DNA of 64,000 bases from Allocoleopsis franciscana PCC 7113. Lineage in GTDB: Bacteria > Cyanobacteriota > Cyanobacteriia > Cyanobacteriales > Coleofasciculaceae. This document shows, one piece after another, positions 44,843 to 53,517 of this stretch. Both the position numbers and the translations under genes were made by a program. Every line of letters begins with the position of its first letter. Within the stretch, counting starts at the first letter, position 1. The DNA lies in assembly GCF_000317515.1 (NCBI RefSeq), contig NC_019738.1:6722001-6786000 (forward strand), read 5' to 3'. The notes beneath the pieces are model-generated. The model was not told the DNA's origin, searched no databases, and was given only the letters and a program-made list of their open reading frames with translations.

Positions 44843-45239
44843 TAAGAAAATTGGGTAAATTTTAGGATGTCAGGCAGGGGTGAAATTCTTCTCAGCAATT
44901 GCCTACCTATTCATAACATTCAGTCGGAGAAATTTCTAATTTTAAACTTATATCATTTAATTGTATTTCTGTCAACATACAAGTCCTACTCAGTCCTTTC
45001 AATGTGTCTATATGATGCCGCAATCAAAAAATTCAAAGTACAAAAATTCTGGCTGACTATCCACACATCATATTTTGTCACTGTAGGCAGCACATTATTA
45101 AGTGGGAAACGCTCGTTAATATGCAGATTTTTGCCAGTAAACACATCAATAGCTAACCTTAAAATTGGATAAATAGTTACTTAGGTTTATTTTGAAGTTC
45201 ATAAGTTCCAATTTTGGATTGAACGGTATTTCTCTAACA
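44843..45239. other. 397-bp gap with no clear gene
   Basis: A plus-strand open frame (44867-45172) crosses this gap but has no ribosome site and no recognisable composition, so I treat it as chance. No RNA gene or terminator was recognised. The gap lies between the methyltransferase gene and the Nudix pseudogene. Confidence 0.5.
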
Positions 45240-45785
45240 TTACTGAGCAAGTACGTTACGAGCTTTGAGAATCATTACACAGCTTAGTCCCTGTGTGATT
45301 TTGCTATCCATCACCATTTGGACGGCTTCATCCAAGGAAATACGAAGTCTTTCTATCGTTTCTGTACCTTCTTGATGGATTTGTGTGAATGTTAACTGAC
45401 GAGCCAGAAATAGATACACGGGGCAATAAACAATTGATGTATCTATATGAAAAAACCCTAGTTCACTCCATTCCTTTGCTTTGATTCCAAGCTCTTCTTG
45501 AACTTCGCGTTGTGCGGCTTCTTGGGGAGGTTCATCCTCCTCAATTGTACCACACACTACTTCGATACTTTCTTTCCCAAGCGTATATCGAAATTGCCGA
45601 AAAAGATAGACTACGCGATCGCTATCTATCGGCAGAATCGCAACGCCAGGTTTTATCGTGACGGTGCCATAGATACCCGGTTTCCCGTCTGGTTGAATAA
45701 CTTGGTCTTCACGGACATTGATAAACGGATTTTGATACTTGTGGCTAGTTTATTTTATTGTCCAAGACCCATGTTTTTGTACCAT
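45240..45785 (-). pseudogene. Nudix hydrolase gene with a premature stop codon
   Basis: Reading from an ATG at 45785 (AGGA ribosome site 8 bases upstream) gives a Nudix protein interrupted by TAA at codon 12 (45750-45752). The frame resumes at once and contains YQNPFINVREDQVIQPDG, then the complete Nudix box G-x5-E-x7-REVQEELGI near 45556-45488. The total length (181 codons) suits an ADP-ribose or nucleotide-sugar pyrophosphatase. No alternative ATG or GTG lies between the stop and the Nudix box except a GTG directly before it, too late for a complete domain. It is likely inactive unless the stop is read through or is a sequencing error. Confidence 0.8.
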
Positions 45786-45902
45786 GATGAGTTTCCTCGC
45801 TATAAGGATTGAGATTAATGATGAATGCTTTTATTTATAGTTATATTCGCTACCTTGCAATCAGCAATAAATGGCTTTAGTAGTGTAGTAATTATTTGAT
45901 TT

Positions 45903-46452
45903 TTATTCAATTTTTTTTGGATGAAGTTTAATTAAAAACTCAAGGCGATCGCTATTAATCGACCATGTGTGAGGAAACTGGAATAGAATCGGTCTAAGCT
46001 TTTCCTCCAAACCCGATGACCGCTCCATCAGGCGAGATAGGGGTTCTTCAGGGTCTTTCAACTTCTTCATGTGAGCCTGCAAGGGACGCTTCGCGCATCC
46101 CCAACAGATGGAAGAAACACAATTAGCTGAAATCATTCAACCATAAGGGTTTGAGAATGTGTTTCTTAAGAGTGAGAAAGCGGCTACCTTTGACGGCGAA
46201 GAGAAACTCTGGAGGTGTCTGATTTCGCCAAGTTTCAAAGACAGACCGCTCTGGCAGACGGTAGAAGGAAAAGATAAGTGTTGAAGGTAAAACGGCGAGA
46301 GTCAATAACTCGCACCCATCTGAGTTAAATGCTTGTGTTGCCAGCAAGGCTAACGCCGCTACACCCGCTATTGCGCCCCACCCAAGAGCGGGATTCTGAG
46401 CCAGCCAGTCGGAAACGCTCGGTATCACCAGATGGCTAAAGTCTCCATCCAC
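45903..46452 (-). pseudogene. DUF72-family gene broken by a MITE-like insertion and frameshifts
   Basis: The minus strand encodes two halves of a DUF72 (YecE-type) protein in different frames. The upstream half has SFYRLPERSVFETWRNQTPP and FAVKGSRFLT; the downstream half has HMKKLKDPEEPLSRLMERS and LRPILFQFPHTW. These should be contiguous but are separated by a 96-bp insertion (46076-46171). Upstream, a second frame break is likely near the expected FNTVEINFSFYRLP segment. An N-terminal hydrophobic stretch in the open frame does not fit DUF72 and may be unrelated. The gene is clearly not functional. Confidence 0.8.
46076..46171. mobile_element. 96-bp MITE-like insertion with 5-bp target duplication
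   Basis: Both ends of this insertion are flanked by GTGAG (46071-46075 and 46172-46176), the pattern of target-site duplication. The element contains a 10-bp inverted repeat AAGAAACACA (46112-46121)/TGTGTTTCTT (46158-46167) and a GGGACGC/GCATCCC foldback (about 46083-46101). No reading frame is present. It interrupts the DUF72 gene and shifts the frame. Confidence 0.6.
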
Positions 46453-46743
46453 TTTGGCTCTGAATTAACTGAAAAAAGCTCAACTTAGCTCAGTTAATGC
46501 TAAAACCTCTGACTCTGCAAGGATTCCCGGCCTTCGTCGAGACAAATTAGCCCGCTAAGTACGGAAGACCCGTATTCCCTGATGAGGACGCTTCTAACGG
46601 AAGTTCCCCCGTACAGATGAACTACAAAGGGAGAAAAAGCTTGAGTGACGGGAACTAGAGCCATTTACTCCCAGAAAGCCGTACCCATGTTTTTAAGAAT
46701 TTTTTAAGATTTTGGCGGGGAGATTTCTGGGACAATAGTAGCC

Positions 46744-48148
46744 ATGTATATTGAACGAGTCCCTAACAGAAATTCACCCCCCGCTGTCCTCCTACGAGAG
46801 TCCTATCGTGAAGGGGGTAAAATCCGTAAAAGAACTTTAGCTAACCTGTCAAAATTACCGGATACTGTCATTGATAACTTGAGAATAGTGCTCAAAGGCG
46901 GCGCAGCTATTGAAAATCTCTCCGAATCATTCTCTGTAGAAAGAAGTCTACCTCATGGTCATGTAGCTGCGGTTTTAGGAACAATCAAAAAACTGTCTTT
47001 GCACCATCTAATCTCACCCTCAAATTCGAGAAAACGAGCTCTAGTTTTGGCGATGATCGTGGCGCGTCTCCTTGACCCTCGTTCCAAGTTAGCCACAGCG
47101 AGAGGATTGCACAGCGAAACGTGCAATTCATCGTTAAGTGAACTGTTGGGCTTAGAAAAAGCCGATGAAGATGAATTGTATGAAGCAATGGATTGGCTGG
47201 TATCCAAACAAGAATTAATCGAAAATGAGTTAGCCCTAAGACATCTATCCGAAGGAGCTTCGGAAACTTCTTGAACAAGAAGCTGTTCAACTCTCATTAT
47301 TTGATGAAACTGACTTAGTAGAATTTTCTTGTTCTGATTACCCCAGTGAGCGGCTAATTGCTTGTCGCAACCCGATGCTTGCTCAAGAAAAGTCTTTGAC
47401 TAGAATTGCTTTATTACAGGCGACACAGCAGGAACTCAATAAGATTGTTATCGCCACTTCACGAGATAAACGCGCCCTCAAAGGAGCCGACCAGATTGGA
47501 CTGAGAGTGGGGCGAGTTCTCAATGCTACATGTGTGGGGAAATACTTTAATATTGCCATCACTGAGACAAGTTTTTCTTACTCATTGAATGAAGCGGCTA
47601 TCGCCAATGATTCGGCTTTGGATGGAGTCTATATTATTCGGACTTCAGTCAAACCGGAGACTTTAGATGCGGCTCAAACGGTGAGAACCTATAAAAGCCT
47701 TTCTACTGTCGAACAAGCTTTCCGCAGTTATAAAACTATCGATTTGAAAGTACGTCCAATTTATCACCGTTTAGAACAGCGCGTCAAAGCTCACGTCTTC
47801 TTGTGTATGCTGGCTTATTATGTGGAGTGGCACATGAGGAAAGCTTTAGCTCCACTGCTGTTTGACAATGAAAAAGTCACAGTTGAACCGGAGGGAAAAA
47901 GTTCAATTGTTGCTCCATCTAAGCGTTCAAAGAAAGCCCGCGCTAAGGCAGCGACTAAAAAGACACCTGAAAAGCTTCCTGTCCATAGTTTTCGGACTTT
48001 AATGACTGATTTAGCAACGATTGTCAAAAATAAATTCCAGTCTAGTGGTCTGGAGACTTCTCTAATGTTTGAGAAAATTACTCAACCGACTCCACTCCAA
48101 CAAAAAGCGTTAGATTTGTTAGAAGTTTCCTTAATTTGTACCCAGTAA
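46744..48148 (+). pseudogene. IS1634-family transposase, catalytic core deleted and frameshifted
   Basis: The first 176 codons (46744-47274) match the N-terminal half of IS1634 transposases (LRESYREGGKIRKRTLANLS, then AMDWLVSKQELIENELALRHL). From about 47249 a different frame continues with KLLEQEAVQLSLFDETDL, IGLRVGRVLNA, AFRSYKTIDLKVRPIYHR and HVFLCMLAYYVEWHMR, the C-terminal half. The middle, which normally carries the DDE catalytic residues, is missing. The junction carries a perfect palindrome TCCGAAG-GAG-CTTCGGA. The gene cannot make an active transposase. Confidence 0.88.
47248..47264. repeat. palindrome at the transposase deletion junction
   Basis: TCCGAAG-GAG-CTTCGGA (about 47248-47264) forms a 7-bp stem with a 3-base loop exactly where the two transposase halves meet. 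It may have formed at, or promoted, the deletion. Confidence 0.6.
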
Positions 48149-48325
48149 CAGCCGAGGAGTTGAGTCTCTCCCTCTCTCACAGCATAGGTTGTAGTTTTTT
48201 GTCAAAGGGGAACTTCCGTTCTAAGCCTGCCCCAACAGCGTAGAAGCTGCCTTGAGTAAAGGACAAATGGAACCTAACTAAATTTCTACAATTAATTAAA
48301 GATTTATTAAATAAGTGATCGCAGT

Positions 48326-49090
48326 ATGGATTGGCAAGAAGTATCAAGTAGCTGGGTTTTAATTCCTCCACGTCCCAAGGGGATTGTGCATTTTCTGGGA
48401 GGGGCTTTCGTCGCGACAGCCCCCCAAGTAACCTATCGGTGGATACTAGAACAATTGGCACGTCAGGGGTATGCCGTGGTTGCAACGCCCTTTGTGAATA
48501 CCCTGAATCATACAGCGATCGCACGAGATGTACTCAACCAATTCGAGACAACCCTATACCGCTTACAGGCAAAATCTGTTTTAAGTAAACGCTATCTGCC
48601 CATCTATGGTGTGGGACATAGCATGGGTTGTAAATTGCATTTACTAATCGGGAGTTTATTTTCGGTTGAACGTGCGGGGAATATCTTAATTTCTTTCAAT
48701 AATTATCCCGCCAAACGTGCCATTCCTTTTATTGAGCAGATTAATCTCAATCCCACTTTTGATATCGAGTTTACACCCTCACCGATAGAAACCAACGAGC
48801 TAATCGCTCAGCGCTACGAAGTCCGCCGCAATTTACTCATTAAATTTACCAACGATGACATTGACCAAACCGCGAGCTTAATCCAAGTCCTGCAAAAACG
48901 CTTCCCCGATATGGTGGGAATGCGGATGCTACCAGGCAATCATTTAACCCCGTTAGGGCAAGATGTTAGCTGGAAAACGGGAGATGTCTTTACTCCCTTT
49001 GATGCGTTTGGTCAGTGGATGAAACAAGGAGTCTATCGCGACTTGAATCAGCTTCAACGAGAAATACTGCGATGGTTAGAGCCGTTTTAA
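48326..49090 (+). CDS. DUF1350 family protein (alpha/beta-hydrolase-like)
   Basis: A 254-residue protein of the cyanobacterial/plastid DUF1350 group. It begins WVLIPPRPKGIVHFLGGAFVATAPQVTYRWILEQL, with an alpha/beta-hydrolase-like YGVGHSMGCKLH segment (nucleophile-elbow position G-H-S-M-G) about residue 92-103. PGNHLTPLGQDV near the C-terminus may supply the catalytic His. The function of the family is not established; esterase or lipase activity is plausible. It is a single-gene unit and converges on the FMN reductase gene, with two hairpins between them. Confidence 0.9.
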   Translation: MDWQEVSSSWVLIPPRPKGIVHFLGGAFVATAPQVTYRWILEQLARQGYAVVATPFVNTLNHTAIARDVLNQFETTLYRLQAKSVLSKRYLPIYGVGHSMGCKLHLLIGSLFSVERAGNILISFNNYPAKRAIPFIEQINLNPTFDIEFTPSPIETNELIAQRYEVRRNLLIKFTNDDIDQTASLIQVLQKRFPDMVGMRMLPGNHLTPLGQDVSWKTGDVFTPFDAFGQWMKQGVYRDLNQLQREILRWLEPF

Positions 49091-49109
49091 GCTATCTAAA
49101 TAGTCTTGT

Positions 49110-49168
49110 TTAGACTTGATAAAGTCTAATTTATGTCTGTTAGGGGTGGATATACCAAAACCCCTAAC
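49110..49168. terminator. two stem-loops between convergent DUF1350 and FMN-reductase genes
   Basis: A stem TTAGACTT (49110-49117)/AAGTCTAA (49122-49129) is followed by a second, GTTAGGGGT (49139-49147)/ACCCCTAAC (49160-49168). They lie between two convergent stops and probably terminate transcription in both directions. Confidence 0.7.
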
Positions 49169-49180
49169 ACTAAGTGTCTG

Positions 49181-49762
49181 TTAAGCGATTAACTTGGCTA
49201 ATACGGTAGTCAACTTATTACCGAGTTGTTCAACTGCCGACTGTTGCATTGAGTCTTTCAACCTGCCATCCGGAGCAAATGCTTCATAGGCTTTGGGAAT
49301 GGACTTCTGATCTGGCAATACCAAAACACCAATACTGCTGAGAATGGCACGGACATGAGTTAAGCCACGCAAGCCTCCCAACGCTCCAGGTGAGGCACTC
49401 ATCAAGATAGCAACCTTATCTTTAAAACAAGCCAACATTGGCTCTCCTGGCTCTGGACGTGATGCCCAATCAATCGTATTTTTCAGGAGCGGTGTAATCG
49501 AGCTATTGTACTCCGGTGCTGCAATTAACAGTCCTTGATGGGTAATCATCAGTTGTTTAAAGGTTTTGACATTGGCGGGAATCCCCTCTTTGGCTTCCAA
49601 ATCTTCATCAAATAGCGGCATCGGTAAATCGCGCAAGTCTACATACGTCACTTCTGCGCCTGCTGTCCGCGCTCCCTCGGCGGCAATCTTCACCAGTGTT
49701 TTGTTGTAGGAAGCTTCACGAGCACTGCCGGCAAAGGCCAGGATTTTAGGTGCGTTGGTCAT
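49181..49762 (-). CDS. NADPH-dependent FMN reductase family protein
   Basis: A 193-residue flavodoxin-like reductase. FMN-phosphate binding is in FAGSAREASYNK (9-20), and the isoalloxazine region is IAAPEYNSSITPLLKNTIDWASRP, typical of the ChrR/NAD(P)H:FMN reductase group. It likely reduces quinones, FMN or chromate and defends against redox-active compounds. It lies 88 bp downstream of the ThuA-like gene, both on the minus strand, and divergent from an HxlR regulator gene at 50834, an arrangement common for electrophile-response reductases. Confidence 0.92.
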   Translation of the reverse strand: MTNAPKILAFAGSAREASYNKTLVKIAAEGARTAGAEVTYVDLRDLPMPLFDEDLEAKEGIPANVKTFKQLMITHQGLLIAAPEYNSSITPLLKNTIDWASRPEPGEPMLACFKDKVAILMSASPGALGGLRGLTHVRAILSSIGVLVLPDQKSIPKAYEAFAPDGRLKDSMQQSAVEQLGNKLTTVLAKLIA

Positions 49763-49850
49763 GGTTTACTCCTGAAAGTGGTTTTGAATCATACCTATTG
49801 GGTTTGAGTTTGACACATATTTTCTGATGCCTTCTCCCTTACCGAACTCA

Positions 49851-50750
49851 TCATCCTTTGGCAGGAGCCAACCACAGCGCTAAGTTACGAATATAAGTCT
49901 TAAGGTCTTCAAGAGCACGGGATTCGGTTTGCATACCATCACCGGGAGGCTCATCCACAAAGCTGGGACTCCCCATCTGGGCATCCCAGTTGTAATCACA
50001 AAAATGATGAAACGTGGATTCTGCGACTACCCGTCCCAATGTGTTCCCCTGTGCGTCCTGCATCTGCTCAATTGCTACAGCGAGATTGAAGGGGCGACCT
50101 GAAACCAAGCTTTTGCCTGTAGCAATGACACGAGCATGTGCATCATTAATAGAGGTGCCGACTGCCCCCTCATGAGGATGCGCTGGAAAAAACTCAATGA
50201 ACCCAGAAGGCGAGGTAGGATTTTTCAGCAGTTCGTGAATGGGTTCAACAGGCACTATCTTTTGATAGTCCCCATTGCGACCAGAGTGGTAGTTAGGCCA
50301 GGAAATCGTTTGGGTGTAGATGTCGTCAATGCAGTGTCGAGATTCATCAGGGTCGGGATTGTGGTTTTGGAAAAAGTGATATGTACCAATATTGTCAAGT
50401 TGGCAAACTGAGCAACCTAAATCCTGATGATCGCGGGTGACAAGCAGACCCCCACCCCGTTGATGAAAAGCTGTGATACCTGCACAATCTTTTTGCGTGA
50501 GTCCATCACCGACATCAACGGCAAACAGCCAGAGTTCATCAAAACCTGAGTGATCGAGTTGGCTCAAAACTGGATCATTGCCGACGGCATCTGATTCTCG
50601 ATTCCGTGCGGTTACTTCGCATAAATAGTGACCTGTTTCGTTTTTGAGGGATGCCAGATAGTCCTTTAACAAGGAGAAACGCTCAATACTCCAGTCATCT
50701 TCAGTAGTCCGAATGGTTGTTTGTAACAGAATGCGAATCGGTTTTGTCAT
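49851..50750 (-). CDS. ThuA-like or amidotransferase-fold protein of unknown function
   Basis: A 299-residue soluble protein. FDELWLFAVDVGDGLTQKDC and AFHQRGGGLLVTRDHQDLG have the strand-turn-strand look of ThuA-like or class I glutamine-amidotransferase-fold proteins, which bind sugars or remodel small molecules. No catalytic triad is certain. It shares a minus-strand transcript with the FMN reductase gene and is probably under control of the divergent HxlR-type regulator. Confidence 0.6.
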   Translation of the reverse strand: MTKPIRILLQTTIRTTEDDWSIERFSLLKDYLASLKNETGHYLCEVTARNRESDAVGNDPVLSQLDHSGFDELWLFAVDVGDGLTQKDCAGITAFHQRGGGLLVTRDHQDLGCSVCQLDNIGTYHFFQNHNPDPDESRHCIDDIYTQTISWPNYHSGRNGDYQKIVPVEPIHELLKNPTSPSGFIEFFPAHPHEGAVGTSINDAHARVIATGKSLVSGRPFNLAVAIEQMQDAQGNTLGRVVAESTFHHFCDYNWDAQMGSPSFVDEPPGDGMQTESRALEDLKTYIRNLALWLAPAKG

Positions 50751-50833
50751 AACAGCTATATTTATCTAAAGGTATGATGTCGAGTGTACAAATGTTTTAG
50801 CAAGTAGGCACCGAAAAGTGCTGTACTTACTCG

Positions 50834-51214
50834 ATGGTGCGTAAATTTCCAGAACCTGATGTTTTTCAGGCCAACTGCCCAACCCAGCGTGTACTCGAAA
50901 CGATTGCTGATAAGTGGAGTGTAATCGTAATTTATGCTCTCTCCCAACAAGAGACGAGGCGCTACAGCGAACTGCAACGAGTTATTGGTGGAATATCGCA
51001 AAAAATGCTGACACAGACGTTGAGGAAGTTGGAGCGTGATGGGTTAGTGGATCGTAAGGTATACCCCGTTGTTCCACCAAAAGTTGAGTATTCGTTAACG
51101 CCTGTAGGCCATACATTGACTGAATTATTGAAGGCGATTTGTCAGTGGACTCAGATTCACTGGGATGAGATAGAAGCGGCTCGCGTGCGTTATGACCAAG
51201 GAAGCGATCCCTAA
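50834..51214 (+). CDS. HxlR-family transcription regulator
   Basis: A 126-residue winged-helix regulator of the HxlR group. The pattern CPTQRVLETIADKWSVIVIY, RYSELQRVIGGISQKMLTQTLRKLERDGL and PPKVEYSLTPVGHTL is characteristic. A cysteine near the N-terminus (C15) matches the redox- and electrophile-sensing Cys of YodB-type members. It is divergent from the FMN-reductase/ThuA-like pair with an 83-bp gap, so it most likely represses those genes and is released by quinones or aldehydes. Confidence 0.93.
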   Translation: MVRKFPEPDVFQANCPTQRVLETIADKWSVIVIYALSQQETRRYSELQRVIGGISQKMLTQTLRKLERDGLVDRKVYPVVPPKVEYSLTPVGHTLTELLKAICQWTQIHWDEIEAARVRYDQGSDP

Positions 51215-51384
51215 AGTTGACCACCTTACAACGGTTGTGGGTTGGGATGGTCGGTTGTGACGGTTCATCTGAAACAGGCGATAGGGCGCAGGCGATCGCT
51301 ATCTCTTACCCATTTTGTGGGAATTGTCCTGATGCGGTTAGAGTTTCCAGGAATAAGGGAATGGTAGATGCACCCTGATTCAAT

Positions 51385-51411
51385 CCCTGGCGAACACGCT
51401 GGGGGTTTTTT
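51385..51411 (+). terminator. rho-independent terminator after the HxlR gene
   Basis: Stem CCCTGGCG (51385-51392)/CGCTGGGG (51397-51404) with two GU pairs, a 4-base loop and a T tract to 51411. It lies 170 bp after the HxlR stop, so the transcript may include an untranslated tail. Confidence 0.75.
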
Positions 51412-51449
51412 ATTTGTAAGTGATTGGCTCACAAGGATGTGCTAGCATC

Positions 51450-51983
51450 CTAGGCTACGGGAGCATAAATTCTAAATTGATGCAAAACATCTGGGTTAAA
51501 TAATACGACTTTTTGATGTTTGGGGAACTCTCCCTGGTTAAGTCTGACAGCGACTTGACCAATCGTTTCACTAAATATAATCTGCTTGAATAAAAGATTG
51601 TTGGTAAAAGACATGAGGTGAAAAGCCGTAGCGCATTCTCCTTTCCAGCCAAAATCTACATTGAGTTTGATGTGATGCATTTCATGGATGCAGCGAAAAA
51701 TGAGATTTATCTCTGAACCTAACAAATCTGAATTGTTGAATAGCCGAGTTACCAATAATTTCCCTTGCTTAACATCAGCATGAATATCTTCTAAGGATAA
51801 CTCTGGTCCTCTAAAGTAAGGTTCAAAGTCAACATACTGAAAATCTATTCCTGGCAATTCTACGTGTGCTAAATCAATGATAAATTGACGAAAAATCTTG
51901 ACTATAGAAGAAGACATATCATAGCCTGGAGAAGCCACATAATGCCGAGCTATGTCTTCAATATTCATGAGGGCTATATCCAT
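51450..51983 (-). CDS. protein of unknown function with an HExxH-type motif
   Basis: A 177-residue protein without a recognised family. Residues 100-104 are HEMHH, matching the HExxH zinc-protease motif. It is followed by conserved-looking GWKGECATAFHLMSF and IIFSETIGQ, where E116 or E139 could be a third metal ligand. The HEMHH could also be part of a ferritin-like ExxH site. An ATG at 51983 is used; a second ATG at codon 6 is possible. No signal peptide or membrane helix is seen. It is a single-gene minus-strand unit. Confidence 0.6.
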   Translation of the reverse strand: MDIALMNIEDIARHYVASPGYDMSSSIVKIFRQFIIDLAHVELPGIDFQYVDFEPYFRGPELSLEDIHADVKQGKLLVTRLFNNSDLLGSEINLIFRCIHEMHHIKLNVDFGWKGECATAFHLMSFTNNLLFKQIIFSETIGQVAVRLNQGEFPKHQKVVLFNPDVLHQFRIYAPVA

Positions 51984-52232
51984 AGATGCTGCTAGATGTT
52001 ATACTGACCCATTTGCTGTTATCTTCAGCTATTGTCAAACCGAGTCACTTTTAACATCATTTATTGTGGGGCTTTTGACCCAAAAAATCTTCGAGGTAAA
52101 TACGGAAATTGAGTTCCGATTTTTTTTTAATATCGATGAAGTTCCTATGTTAAACCGTAATTTTACGTAGATAATCTGCCTAGATATGGCTGATACCAAA
52201 TCTGCATCTATCTGATATCTTTTACCTGGCGA

Positions 52233-52436
52233 TTAGAAAGAATTAGCAATCTTCTCCCCATCACTCGTTGCAATCAAGGAGGCGATTCCAGCGTCAATCC
52301 CTACAGCTTTATCAAGCTGAGAAAATGCCTTGACGGTATGGTTTTCGACTAACAGGGAGACGAACCAGCACCCTGACGCATCCAATTTTACTGTGACAGT
52401 AGAAGGCTCACAGTTTTCCGCAAGAGTGGGACACAG
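52233..52436 (-). pseudogene. tnpB: TnpB (IS200/IS605-type) remnant
   Basis: About 67 codons resemble the middle of TnpB/OrfB proteins: STVTVKLDASGCWFVSLLVE, then VGIDAGIASLIATSDGEKI, where the GID..IASL segment carries the first RuvC-type Asp. The frame ends at TAA (52235-52233). It begins directly after, and in frame with, the TAG stop of the alpha/beta hydrolase gene. No tnpA or intact guide-RNA end is seen. It is a decayed insertion. Confidence 0.85.
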
Positions 52437-53360
52437 CTAACTTTGTTGAGGAATTGCAGGTCTTCCTACTTTTTCCATGTTAGATAACCACTGGAGCATG
52501 AGCTGATTTACAGCCTCCGGTTTCTCATCGTGGGGACAGTGACCGGCATTGGCAATGCTAACAAACTCAACATCCTTACCCGTCTCACTCTGCTGTTGGT
52601 AGATTGCTGCACCAGCAATCGGCGTCCAAGGGTCATCTTCTCCCCAAATCACCAGTAGGGGATGCTCTACTTTGGGTAATAGTTCTGTTGGAGAAGGACC
52701 CGGAGGGGCGGTGAGAACGGAAGCAAATACCTGTTGAGCACCAGGGTCACAGGAAGGTGTGTATATTAAGTCTACTAGTTCCTCGGTAATGGCTTCGCGA
52801 TCGCGGTACACCTGCATAAGGGTACGACGAATGCGCGGTTTCTGGCGAATGAGATTAAACAGGAGTGGCCCTGTAAGTTTAGAACTAACAAACTTTGTAA
52901 ACATTCCCATGACTAAACGCAAGGGAGGATTTAGCTCATCGGGGCGGTGATTGAGTCCACCGGCACAGTTAATTAAAATGCCACCCGCAGCGATTTCTGG
53001 CTCATTCGTCACTACCATCAAGCTGAGCAAAGCACCGATAGAGTTACCAATAAATACAGTGGGTTCCTGGATATGAGCGTGCCAGAAATCTTTTAACTGT
53101 TGCTGCCACAAATCTAAGGTATAGTCCAATGCGGGTTTATCGGAACCGCCAAATCCCAGCAAGTCAATTGCAAACACCTGGTAGCCAGCTTCTGCGAGTA
53201 CCGGAATATTTTTACGCCAATGACCAATCGATGCGCCAAAACCATGAATCAGCACTAACGGCTTACCCGTACCCATTGATGTGTACTGGATTTGATGACC
53301 CTGCCATGTCCAAAAGTGCTTTTCAATAGTGTTTGTCGATATCAGGAGTGGAGTTGTCAC
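52437..53360 (-). CDS. alpha/beta-fold hydrolase
   Basis: A 307-residue alpha/beta hydrolase. The oxyanion region is HGFGASIGHW, the nucleophile elbow is FIGNSIGALLS, the acid is in IWGEDDPWTPI, and the His is in ANAGHCPHDEKPE. It likely hydrolyses an ester or epoxide; the exact substrate is unknown. The apparent start is GTG (53360). A strong AAGGAG (53385-53390) lies 24 bp upstream and is better placed for a separate 17-codon frame at 53323-53376. The 3' end borders the TnpB remnant. Confidence 0.92.
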   Translation of the reverse strand: MTTPLLISTNTIEKHFWTWQGHQIQYTSMGTGKPLVLIHGFGASIGHWRKNIPVLAEAGYQVFAIDLLGFGGSDKPALDYTLDLWQQQLKDFWHAHIQEPTVFIGNSIGALLSLMVVTNEPEIAAGGILINCAGGLNHRPDELNPPLRLVMGMFTKFVSSKLTGPLLFNLIRQKPRIRRTLMQVYRDREAITEELVDLIYTPSCDPGAQQVFASVLTAPPGPSPTELLPKVEHPLLVIWGEDDPWTPIAGAAIYQQQSETGKDVEFVSIANAGHCPHDEKPEAVNQLMLQWLSNMEKVGRPAIPQQS

Positions 53361-53376
53361 AGAACTTCATGAACAT
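53323..53376 (-). CDS. possible 17-codon leader peptide overlapping the hydrolase start
   Basis: An ATG at 53376, eight bases after AAGGAG (53385-53390), opens a 17-codon frame (MFMKFCDNSTPDIDKHY) that overlaps the beginning of the hydrolase gene in another frame. It may be a regulatory leader, or the sign of an old frameshift in the hydrolase 5' end. Confidence 0.35.
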   Translation of the reverse strand: MFMKFCDNSTPDIDKHY

Positions 53377-53517
53377 TTGTTTAACTCCTTCTAGGATAAC
53401 CAAGTTTTATGAAGATTCTTAGTGGAGATAGGATAGAACGATTTCTCAACCTCTACTCTGAAGCAAGTGAGGCTCAACAATCTCTAAACCCCTGGATATG
53501 ACCTTCTGCAACATTGT

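Larger units (their letters stand above)
46597..48219 (+). mobile_element. IS1634-family insertion sequence, internally deleted
   Basis: Terminal inverted repeats of 13 bp (ACGGAAGTTCCCC at 46597-46609 and its complement at 48207-48219) bound a 1623-bp element carrying a broken IS1634 transposase gene. A TCTA direct repeat on both sides (46593-46596 and 48220-48223) may be the target duplication, although one base overlaps the repeat end. The element is shorter than usual because of an internal deletion in the transposase. Confidence 0.75.

Noticed and set aside
44867-45172. Plus-strand open frame of 101 codons upstream of the Nudix pseudogene
   Set aside because: No ribosome site, unusual amino-acid content and no domain; probably non-coding.
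45498-45812. Plus-strand open frame opposite the Nudix gene
   Set aside because: It is the shadow of the minus-strand Nudix reading frame, which carries a clear family motif.
51952-52170. Plus-strand open frame of 72 codons overlapping the HEMHH gene start
   Set aside because: No ribosome site, and it overlaps the start of a better supported gene on the other strand.
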